Shown: one piece after another, positions 1-4,646 of the stretch
Layout of the letters: the number at the start of each line of letters is the position of its first letter
Numbering within the stretch: position 1 is the stretch's first letter
Source of the DNA: a virus
Virus record (IMG/VR): IMGVR_UViG_3300031643_000144
Location: 1 to 21,517 of that record
Direction: 5' to 3' (one strand)
DNA: 21,517 nt
Position numbers and translations under genes: made by a program
Notes under the pieces: model-generated
Database searches by the model: none
The model's input: the letters and a program-made list of their open reading frames with translations, nothing else
What the model was told of the DNA's origin: nothing

Positions 1-142
1 CCCTGGGATTTAGGGTGATTTCCTTGTTGTTCCGCCAGTCAGGGAACATCCCCTTAGTTTTCTGGATTAAGGCGGACCGCACCCCATCATCCTTTAATGC
101 CAGATACTCATCTACTTCATCAGTTATAACTATTATTTTCAT
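1..142 (-). CDS. Hypothetical early phage protein, C-terminus off the left edge
   Basis: A leftward reading frame starts with ATG at 142 and runs off the left edge, giving 47 visible codons. The product begins MKIIVITDEVDEYLALKDDG and is fairly acidic at first, then basic. I do not recognise it. Its ATG overlaps the TGA of the preceding gene (ATGA), so translation is probably coupled to that gene. It is the most distal visible member of the leftward early module that begins with the Cro-like gene. The tight coupling and continuous frame make a real gene likely, but no function can be given. Confidence 0.6.
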   Translation of the reverse strand, partial: MKIIVITDEVDEYLALKDDGVRSALIQKTKGMFPDWRNNKEITLNPR

Positions 143-354
143 GGTCGCCACGCACCTTCTATGTTGCCGAAACGATGTATAAAGTCTTCTTTAATATTCC
201 CAGACTCATCTACAAATATTACTGAGGCTGCTATCTCATCGAATTGTTTTATCTGGATTATCATTACGGTTTCTGGCTCACCATCGACATAGCCTCTCCC
301 ACTAGCGTCGTCTTTGTATACTTGGGGTGTATAAATAGCTCTTAGTTTCAACAT
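139..354 (-). CDS. Hypothetical small early protein (71 aa)
   Basis: This 71-residue protein starts MLKLRAIYTPQVYKDDASG and ends NIEGAWRP. It contains alternating beta-like stretches (ETVMIIQIKQF, AASVIFVDESG) and no membrane segment. A TTG one codon upstream would extend it by one residue. I chose the ATG at 354 because a GGAG motif lies about six bases upstream. The stop overlaps the ATG of the next gene. It belongs to the leftward early operon. I do not recognise the family; phage early modules often carry such small proteins of unknown role. Confidence 0.6.
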   Translation of the reverse strand: MLKLRAIYTPQVYKDDASGRGYVDGEPETVMIIQIKQFDEIAASVIFVDESGNIKEDFIHRFGNIEGAWRP

Positions 355-381
355 CAACTTCTCCTTCTCCTTTTCATTTCC

Positions 382-588
382 TTAACACTCCAATGAGCCA
401 AAGCAAAACTCTCTTACTTCTCCTAGTTGCTTTTCACTCCTGATACGCTTGGGGTTAATCTTGATGGCTATCCCTTTATCAGTCTCTCTAATAGAACAGC
501 GGCAGCCATTGTGTTTCTTGACTTTCAGGCGAATGTTACCGGCAGCATCTTTGAGCTCTGTCTCAAGTCTGGGTAGTTCTACTTTCAT
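382..588 (-). CDS. Hypothetical small basic early protein (68 aa)
   Basis: The product is 68 residues, rich in Lys and Arg, with three Cys (NGCRCS in the middle and a C-terminal Cys). It has no recognised domain. An AGGAGGG ribosome binding site lies inside the end of the upstream gene, and the ATG follows the upstream TAA directly (TAAATG), so the two are probably translated together. The basic character would fit a nucleic-acid-binding role, but that is only inference. Confidence 0.6.
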   Translation of the reverse strand: MKVELPRLETELKDAAGNIRLKVKKHNGCRCSIRETDKGIAIKINPKRIRSEKQLGEVREFCFGSLEC

Positions 589-759
589 TTAATACCCTCC
601 TTTCCTATCCTTACGACACCACCAGCCGGAAGTAAAAGTCCTAGCATTTGTATCTCCCAAATCCTCAGCTATTCTGCTTGCTTCCAATGCTGACCGGGCA
701 TAAACATCACGAGTAAGATGGATTGTTTTCCTTACTGTATATCTCTTCAACTTCTTCAT
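589..759 (-). CDS. Hypothetical small basic early protein (56 aa)
   Basis: This small gene starts with ATG at 759 after an AAGGA ribosome binding site and ends with TAA immediately before the ATG of the next gene. The product begins MKKLKRYTVRKTIHLTRDVY and has a C-terminal SGWWCRKDRKGGY, so it is strongly basic at both ends around a short Ala/Glu helix. I do not recognise it. The start signal, the coupled stop and its place after the Cro-like gene support a real gene. Its role is unknown, possibly nucleic-acid binding. Confidence 0.6.
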   Translation of the reverse strand: MKKLKRYTVRKTIHLTRDVYARSALEASRIAEDLGDTNARTFTSGWWCRKDRKGGY

Positions 760-782
760 TTCTGTTCCTTAATAATCGTAGG

Positions 783-810
783 GGTAGCCCCACACCACCA
801 TGGAGCTACC
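783..810 (-). other. Intergenic hairpin between Cro-like gene and next early gene
   Basis: GGTAGCCCCA (783-792) can pair with TGGAGCTACC (801-810), giving a ten-pair stem with one G-U wobble in RNA and an eight-base loop. It starts two bases after the stop of the Cro-like gene and lies about 23 bases before the next start codon. No T-run follows in the leftward direction, so it is not a classical terminator. It may protect or process the early transcript. Confidence 0.4.
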
Positions 811-811
811 T

Positions 812-1177
812 CTACTTCCTAAAAAGGAGAAAAAGATTGCCGGCCTTGTTAGACCGGCTGAATATCCTCTTGATGAGTTGTATTACTTTGCCCCTAAGAC
901 CACCTTCTTGCCCGTTCTGGTGCGTCTGGTGGCGTTTTGGAGTAGTTTCCACACTGATGGTAGATACATCCACACCATTGGACAAAAAAATAAGCAAATC
1001 CCGAGTCAACTCCGGATATGCTTTTAGAATACCTGTAAGTAGTGGAGGCTTTATAATTTGCCTTGTGCCTAATTTAATAGCATTCCATAGTTGTTGTGAT
1101 ATGCCTAATTGATTAGCGAAGGCTGTATCGCTCAGCCCTGCCTCTTCTTGCCGTTGTCTTAATTTCTTTAGGAGCAT
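812..1177 (-). CDS. HTH DNA-binding protein, Cro/XRE type (121 aa)
   Basis: Residues about 15-57 (LSDTAFANQLGISQQLWNAI and onward) have the helix-turn-helix pattern of the XRE/Cro family, with A-x-x-L-G-I-S at the turn. The C-terminal part (about residue 75 on) is basic and low in recognisable structure. The gene is the first of the leftward early module. It is divergent from the cI-like repressor gene across a 156-base control region holding inverted repeats, the classic arrangement of a lysis/lysogeny switch. By analogy it would act as the Cro-like or early regulator favouring lytic growth. The start ATG at 1177 has a GGGTAGTAGG stretch just upstream. The Cro role is inferred from position; the HTH itself is clear. 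Confidence 0.75.
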   Translation of the reverse strand: MLLKKLRQRQEEAGLSDTAFANQLGISQQLWNAIKLGTRQIIKPPLLTGILKAYPELTRDLLIFLSNGVDVSTISVETTPKRHQTHQNGQEGGLRGKVIQLIKRIFSRSNKAGNLFLLFRK

Positions 1178-1181
1178 CCTA

Positions 1182-1225
1182 CTACCCTTTTGGTAGATAC
1201 TACCACATTATTAGTAATTTGTCAA
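1182..1225 (-). promoter_or_regulatory. Leftward early promoter with overlapping inverted repeats
   Basis: Read leftward, TTGACA (1225-1220) and TAGTAT (1202-1197) are 17 bases apart, a good sigma70-type promoter for the Cro-like gene; transcription would begin near 1190. Two inverted repeats overlap it: CTACC-N5-GGTAG (1182-1196) at the start site, and TACTA...TAGTA (1198-1216), which contains TACCAC, across the -10. Binding here would block the promoter. The promoter and repeats are seen; the operator role is inferred. Confidence 0.6.
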
Positions 1226-1305
1226 GCCTTTTTTGAAAATATTTTTACGATTACACGGATGCGGATAAAATAGAACATTTGTCATAGAACTGGATTACTT
1301 GACTA

Positions 1306-1324
1306 TACCACTACAATTGTGGTA
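1306..1324 (+). promoter_or_regulatory. Palindromic operator candidate upstream of the cI-like gene
   Basis: TACCAC-N7-GTGGTA is a perfect six-base inverted repeat ending nine bases before the repressor ATG. TTGACT (1299-1304) just before it could be the -35 of the rightward repressor promoter, although no good -10 follows at the right distance. The half-site TACCAC recurs at 1201-1206 in the opposing promoter, which supports a shared regulator and autoregulation. Confidence 0.5.
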
Positions 1325-1333
1325 AGTTAAACT

Positions 1334-1975
1334 ATGGGGCGGGCACCTATAGGGAATAAGATAATTGAACTGCGGAAGGAAAGAGAATGGACACAATATG
1401 AGCTTGCCAAGCAAGCAGGTATTGTGAGGGGAACTATTGCCTCCATTGAAAGTGGCAAAAGCAAAGAACCCACAACTGAAATATTACTACGATTAGCCCG
1501 TGCTTTTGGTATTCCCCCCGAAGAATTGTATCAAGTCGCCGGCTATATCAAAGAGGCTAAAGCTACTTACAAAGAAACCCCAGAGCAAATCCTTGAGAAG
1601 CTAAAACTAGCCCAACCAGTAAGCATCCCGATATACTCTGAGTATCCTGTCCACGCCGGAGAATTGACTGAGCCTGTGGATTATATCTACAGAGCCCGTT
1701 CAAGAGGGACACCCAAAAACATTGAAGGTTATCTAATCCACGGCCATTGCCTGACTGAGCACGGGATAAGAGACGGAGATATCATCATTGTTGACCGGGA
1801 TGCCTCTATAGACGAAGGGGATATTGTTGCCTGCCTTACTGAATGGGGGATGATAACTGGCCAATTGAAAAGCGTGGCTGGGGAATTACACCTTGAGAAT
1901 AATAGAGGTCAAACCAGGTTTAAGGACTGCCAGGTCGCCAGCGTGGTCATTGAGGTCATAAGGAGGTTGAAGTGA
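1334..1975 (+). CDS. cI-like repressor: N-terminal HTH plus S24/LexA-type domain
   Basis: Residues about 8-63 form a classic XRE helix-turn-helix (WTQYELAKQAGIVRGTIASI). Residues about 97-213 match the LexA/cI (peptidase S24) fold: an Ala-Gly pair at 108-109 (PVHAGEL) where self-cleavage would occur, and the hallmark GIRDGDIIIVDRD at 144-156. In LexA the nucleophile Ser sits in GxSM before this hallmark; here the aligned residue is Cys139 (GHCLTEHGIRDGD). The general-base Lys (VTVK in LexA) aligns with Gly176 (MITGQLK). The domain may therefore dimerise but not cleave itself normally. The gene is divergent from the Cro-like gene and overlaps the next gene. Role: maintenance of lysogeny, inferred from domains and context. 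Confidence 0.85.
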   Translation: MGRAPIGNKIIELRKEREWTQYELAKQAGIVRGTIASIESGKSKEPTTEILLRLARAFGIPPEELYQVAGYIKEAKATYKETPEQILEKLKLAQPVSIPIYSEYPVHAGELTEPVDYIYRARSRGTPKNIEGYLIHGHCLTEHGIRDGDIIIVDRDASIDEGDIVACLTEWGMITGQLKSVAGELHLENNRGQTRFKDCQVASVVIEVIRRLK

Positions 1976-2253
1976 AAGGTAAGGGTTTGCTGGCACTAGC
2001 GATAGGTCTACTCATCACATATTCAACTTTAGTCGTTTATGCCTTTCGGAATTACCCCCATGTTGTAGAAGTTTGGACTGGGCGGTTTATTCATGAGGGT
2101 TGGGCTACTATGTTTGAGCGGTTTCCAGTCTATATACCTAATAACCCGATGTGGGTTAGCTTTTTACAATCGGAGATTTCCATTTTCATTTTCATTGGGT
2201 TATTTGTCTTCATTGCTATAGCGATACATAAAGCATATCCCCAAAGGTGGTAA
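1972..2253 (+). CDS. Two-helix membrane protein coupled to the repressor (93 aa)
   Basis: The start is GTG, overlapping the repressor TGA (GTGA), with AGGAGG six bases upstream, so it is expressed with the repressor. Two hydrophobic helices (about residues 5-25 and 68-88) flank a 40-residue loop rich in aromatics (EVWTGRFIHEGWATMFERF). A short charged tail follows. I do not recognise the family. A membrane protein made from the repressor transcript is expected to be present in the lysogen, where phages often place superinfection-exclusion genes. That role is inference from position only. Confidence 0.65.
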   Translation: MKGKGLLALAIGLLITYSTLVVYAFRNYPHVVEVWTGRFIHEGWATMFERFPVYIPNNPMWVSFLQSEISIFIFIGLFVFIAIAIHKAYPQRW

Positions 2254-2255
2254 AG

Positions 2256-2387
2256 ATGTTTTCGTATTGGCGATTTATACTCAGTCTTCATGGCATTAAA
2301 GGGCGAGATACAAAGCCTCGGGGAAGTGAAGACTATTCCTCAAAGCCAAAGAAGAATAAAAAGAAAGGGGGCAAAATTACCCGGTAG
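2256..2387 (+). CDS. Small lysine-rich protein upstream of attP (43 aa)
   Basis: ATG at 2256 lies two bases after the stop of the membrane protein gene, with an AGGTGG ribosome binding site. The product has a short hydrophobic/aromatic start (MFSYWRFILSLHGIKG) and a strongly basic end (KPKKNKKKGGKITR). I do not recognise it. The tight spacing and good start signal suggest a real gene in the repressor transcript. The basic tail could bind DNA or membrane surfaces, which is speculation. The stop lies inside the left arm of an inverted repeat flanking attP. Confidence 0.5.
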   Translation: MFSYWRFILSLHGIKGRDTKPRGSEDYSSKPKKNKKKGGKITR

Positions 2388-2482
2388 TTTTGCTTGCTTT
2401 TAGGGTTACATCCTGATAAGACTGAGGTCTCTGGTTCGAGTCCAGAATGGCCCACACTGAAGCTAAAATGACTGCCGGGTAA
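2377..2482. repeat. Inverted repeat flanking the attachment core
   Basis: TTACCCGGTAGT (2377-2388) and ACTGCCGGGTAA (2471-2482) are inverted copies matching at 11 of 12 bases, 82 bases apart. They bracket the tRNA-derived core and lie next to the integrase gene. Arm-type binding sites for tyrosine integrases are often placed this way, so they may be integrase or excisionase sites. The repeat is seen; the role is inferred. Confidence 0.5.
2411..2454 (+). other. attP: attP core: 3' part of a tRNA-Ile(GAT) gene
   Basis: The stretch reproduces the 3' half of a tRNA in register: anticodon loop CTGATAA (2413-2419, anticodon GAT), 3' anticodon stem GACTG, variable loop AGGTC, T-arm TCTGG-TTCGAGT-CCAGA (2430-2446), acceptor strand ATGGCCC and discriminator A (2454). 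The 5' half is absent: only TC of the 5' anticodon stem matches, and no D-arm is present upstream. Tyrosine-integrase phages commonly carry such a fragment so that the host tRNA is restored on integration. Because phage genes lie on both sides, this is attP rather than a prophage end. The integrase gene begins 40 bases downstream. Confidence 0.8.
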
Positions 2483-2493
2483 CAAAATGTACT

Positions 2494-3459
2494 ATGCTAG
2501 AACACAGTCTTGCACCAGAATTTCAAAGGGGGCTAGATATAGCTCTAGGCGACAGTCTTGCCCCAGGGGGCTTAACGGATGTAGTTAAAACTTATTTGTT
2601 CTCCTGCACCATAGACAACAAATCACCCAAAACTATAAATTCTTATGGCAGGCGGTTGAGGGATTTTCTCCGTTTCCTGAAAGCCCAAAATATTGAGCAA
2701 ATGCCCCAAATAACGAGCGATATAATACGTTTATATCTTATGTCCCTTTATCAGCGCAATCTTGAACCCAGCACTATAAATGCTTGCTATCGAGTTCTGA
2801 GTGCCCTATTTACTTGGCTTGTGGAATGGAAGCAGATAAAAAGGAATCCTATTGCTCATATAAAAGCACCTAAATATCCCGAAAAAGTAATCGCCCCATT
2901 AAGGCAGGAGCATATAGGCAGGCTTCTTTTACTATGCGATGATGATTCCTTTTTGAGCCTCAGAAACAAAGCAATCTTCTTGACCTTTCTAGATACTGGT
3001 CTTCGGCTTTCGGAATTGGCGAGTGTCCAACTCCCAGATATAGACTTTAACCGGGGGGTAATAAAGGTTATGGGCAAAGGGGCTAAGGAACGTTTTGTTG
3101 CTATCGGCAAGAGGACCCAGAAGACAATCCTAAGATACCTGTTAACGCGGAGTGATAATTATTCTTGCTTATGGGTAACTGAAGAGAGAAGACCTTTAAC
3201 TTGGCGGGGAATACAAACAATGATAAAGCGATTGGGTAAAAGGGCTGGAATTATCGGGGTAAGGTGCTCATCCCATACTTTCAGGCATACCTTTGCCACT
3301 CAAGCCCTCCTAAATGGCGCTGGTGAGTTTGAGGTTCAATCCTTACTAGGGCATTCAACATTAACTATGACTAGGCGCTATGTGGCTTCATTGAATAGTG
3401 AGAATGCCGTTATCAGCCATAAGAAGTTTAGCCCAGTGGATAGGCTCTTTAGTAAATAG
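2494..3459 (+). CDS. int: Phage integrase, tyrosine recombinase family (321 aa)
   Basis: The N-terminal SAM-like core-binding domain spans about residues 28-115. The catalytic domain (about 135-300) carries the full set of active residues: Arg171 (DTGLRLSEL), Lys195 (VMGKGAKER), His261 and Arg264 (SHTFRHTFA), His287 (LLGHSTL) and nucleophile Tyr296 (TRRYVA). The length is normal for this family, and the layout resembles XerC/D and phage integrases. It should recombine attP with a host tRNA-Ile gene for integration and excision. The start ATG at 2494 has no strong ribosome binding site. The gene converges on the leftward late operon, separated by a hairpin terminator. No excisionase gene was recognised nearby. 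Confidence 0.95.
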   Translation: MLEHSLAPEFQRGLDIALGDSLAPGGLTDVVKTYLFSCTIDNKSPKTINSYGRRLRDFLRFLKAQNIEQMPQITSDIIRLYLMSLYQRNLEPSTINACYRVLSALFTWLVEWKQIKRNPIAHIKAPKYPEKVIAPLRQEHIGRLLLLCDDDSFLSLRNKAIFLTFLDTGLRLSELASVQLPDIDFNRGVIKVMGKGAKERFVAIGKRTQKTILRYLLTRSDNYSCLWVTEERRPLTWRGIQTMIKRLGKRAGIIGVRCSSHTFRHTFATQALLNGAGEFEVQSLLGHSTLTMTRRYVASLNSENAVISHKKFSPVDRLFSK

Positions 3460-3493
3460 AAAAATGGGGCAAAGGGTTTTATCCCCTCGCCCC
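3455..3493 (-). terminator. Rho-independent terminator of the leftward late operon
   Basis: GGGGC (3466-3470) pairs with GCCCC (3489-3493), with an inner GGG/CCC pairing and a small internal loop. Read leftward the hairpin is followed by ATTTTTCTATTT, a U-rich tail. It therefore suits the late operon ending at 3559. It may also slow rightward transcription leaving the integrase gene, though that side has no T-run. Confidence 0.65.
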
Positions 3494-3558
3494 TATCACA
3501 AACTACTATATTAACCTTTAAGCCTCTTTAGTGCTCTGTGGCGTCTGGTGCTATTCTA

Positions 3559-3792
3559 TCACCATAATCCCTGTAGGTGGGTTAATCCTATTGCCAAAGC
3601 CGTGCCGATACCGCCTATTATCCATTTATAGGCTTTTATCCAAGTGGTGTTTTTTGTGGTTTGGTCAATAGTATCCCGGATGAGTCCATTCTGTACAATT
3701 TGGTGCTTCTCCAATTGTTCTACTACACGCCAGACATTATTCATTTTTTCATCAAGCCTGATTAAAAGGTCGTCTCTCTCCGGTTGTTTCAT
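3559..3792 (-). CDS. Small membrane-anchored protein, XhlA-like holin accessory (77 aa)
   Basis: The product starts MKQPERDDLLIRLDEKMNNV. It has an amphipathic, probably coiled-coil N-terminal part (residues about 5-50), then IKAYKWIIGGIGTALAIGLT, one membrane helix near the C-terminus. That layout matches XhlA-type haemolysin/holin accessory proteins. I chose the ATG at 3792, two bases after the previous stop, over an upstream TTG at 3804 that would overlap the previous gene. It is the last gene of the late operon, next to other small membrane proteins. A lysis role is inferred from fold and place, not from a sequence match I can prove. Confidence 0.6.
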   Translation of the reverse strand: MKQPERDDLLIRLDEKMNNVWRVVEQLEKHQIVQNGLIRDTIDQTTKNTTWIKAYKWIIGGIGTALAIGLTHLQGLW

Positions 3793-3794
3793 TT

Positions 3795-3956
3795 TCACCA
3801 CCAAATATGCCCTAATACTACACCACCAATGGTGCCACCTATAAGAAAACCAAGTACCCAGAATATAGGATGTTCCTTAAAGCTATCCCTAGCAATATAA
3901 GTCCAAGGTCGCCCCCCTATCCTCGACCAAAGCATCTCATACAGCTTTTTGAGCAT
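3795..3956 (-). CDS. Small single-helix membrane protein in lysis cassette (53 aa)
   Basis: ATG at 3956 overlaps the end of the preceding holin-like gene by 20 bases. The stop TGA is followed two bases later by the next ATG. The product begins MLKKLYEMLWSRIGGRPWTY, then has a basic/aromatic stretch and one glycine-rich membrane helix (about residues 32-52, FWVLGFLIGGTIGGVVLGHI). I do not recognise the family. The overlap with both neighbours and the helix suggest a lysis-associated or antiholin-like peptide, an inference only. Confidence 0.6.
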   Translation of the reverse strand: MLKKLYEMLWSRIGGRPWTYIARDSFKEHPIFWVLGFLIGGTIGGVVLGHIWW

Positions 3957-4134
3957 CGGCTTTTTCCTTATCTCTATTTTTGTACCACCAAATTATGGTG
4001 GTGGTAGCTATGCTGACGAATACCTGTATGGGTATCATTCCCACAGCAGTAAACACAGTAAGTCCCACGGCGAATATTAGGGATATAGCTGGTCTGACTA
4101 AACCTTTAGTATCATTCATTCTTTTTACCGCCAT
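3937..4134 (-). CDS. Putative holin, two membrane helices (65 aa)
   Basis: The product has a short charged N-terminus (MAVKRMNDTKG), two hydrophobic segments (about residues 14-34 and 35-52, turning around GMIP), then a charged tail (KNRDKEKADAQKAV). Size and layout suit a class II-type phage holin. An AAGG site lies a few bases before the ATG at 4134. The gene start overlaps the coiled-coil gene upstream and its end overlaps the 53-residue membrane gene downstream. Such stacking with another membrane gene is common for holin/antiholin pairs. The holin call rests on topology and context. Confidence 0.6.
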   Translation of the reverse strand: MAVKRMNDTKGLVRPAISLIFAVGLTVFTAVGMIPIQVFVSIATTTIIWWYKNRDKEKADAQKAV

Positions 4135-4279
4135 CTAGCCTTTTTAGCAATCGTTGTTCACCATCTAGCCTCAATGCCTCTTGAAGTAGTTGCTGCTTCT
4201 GTCTATCCAGTTGGTTTATCTCCCTAGCGACGTCCTGTAGCTTCTTGCGATTCGCCTCTAATTCTGCTTTTATATCCAT
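4112..4279 (-). CDS. Small coiled-coil protein (55 aa)
   Basis: ATG at 4279 follows a strong AGGAGGG ribosome binding site, and the stop overlaps the start of the holin-like gene by 23 bases. The product is almost entirely charged and helical (MDIKAELEANRKKLQDVARE, then QLDRQKQQLLQEALRLDGEQ), with heptad-like Leu spacing and no membrane segment. The function is unknown. A cytoplasmic partner for a neighbouring membrane or lysis protein, or a Rz-like factor without an anchor, are possible but unsupported readings. Confidence 0.65.
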   Translation of the reverse strand: MDIKAELEANRKKLQDVAREINQLDRQKQQLLQEALRLDGEQRLLKRLDGGKKNE

Positions 4280-4289
4280 AATACCCTCC

Positions 4290-4646
4290 TCACATTATTA
4301 CAAAGAATGCCCGGTAGTCCTTGAGTTTTTTGAATGCTACGCCGGTCTGGGGTTCTATCTGGCATAAGCTATATTTAACCAAGGCTACATTCCAAGCATG
4401 CCATCCACCTAATGCTCTGCCGATAATAAAGCCTGTCCCGTTATATCCCCTCTTGATAGCCTCTGCCTTGAACAGCCAGGCAAAGTCATCACAGTCTGAA
4501 AAGTCCTCTCCCCAGACTAGACCTATAGCCTCACACAGCTTTTTAATCAACCGGTAAGGTATCGACCTATAACGCCTGTCCAGCAAGAGGATAAAGGGCG
4601 TCTTAAGGAACCAGACTAACCTGAAATATAGCTTTAGTGCGTTCAC
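4290..4646 (-). CDS. Transglutaminase-like Cys/His protein, possible lysis peptidase (118 aa)
   Basis: The start is GTG at 4646, overlapping the TGA of the hub/fibre gene. Residues 1-25 are hydrophobic and basic (LYFRLVWFLKTPFILLLD) and could be a membrane or signal-like segment. The rest carries motifs typical of papain/transglutaminase-like cysteine enzymes in order: Cys52 in SDCDDFAW, His83 in GGWHAWNV and Glu98 in QIEPQTG. Similar small proteins sit in phage late regions. The place directly before coiled-coil and holin-like genes suggests a cell-wall or endolysin-type hydrolase. I cannot exclude a structural or non-catalytic role; no conventional endolysin is otherwise visible. Confidence 0.6.
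   Translation of the reverse strand: MNALKLYFRLVWFLKTPFILLLDRRYRSIPYRLIKKLCEAIGLVWGEDFSDCDDFAWLFKAEAIKRGYNGTGFIIGRALGGWHAWNVALVKYSLCQIEPQTGVAFKKLKDYRAFFVIM

Noticed and set aside
723-1112. Rightward open frame opposite the Cro-like gene
   Set aside because: It is the complement of the well-supported HTH gene, has no ribosome binding site and gives a composition unlike a real protein.
2400-2454. Complete tRNA-Ile gene
   Set aside because: Only the 3' half is present; the 5' anticodon stem does not pair and no D-arm or 5' acceptor strand exists, so it is an attachment core and not a functional tRNA.
3466-3493. Hairpin as the terminator of the rightward integrase gene
   Set aside because: In that direction no T-run follows; the U-rich tail lies on the leftward side, so it was assigned to the late operon.
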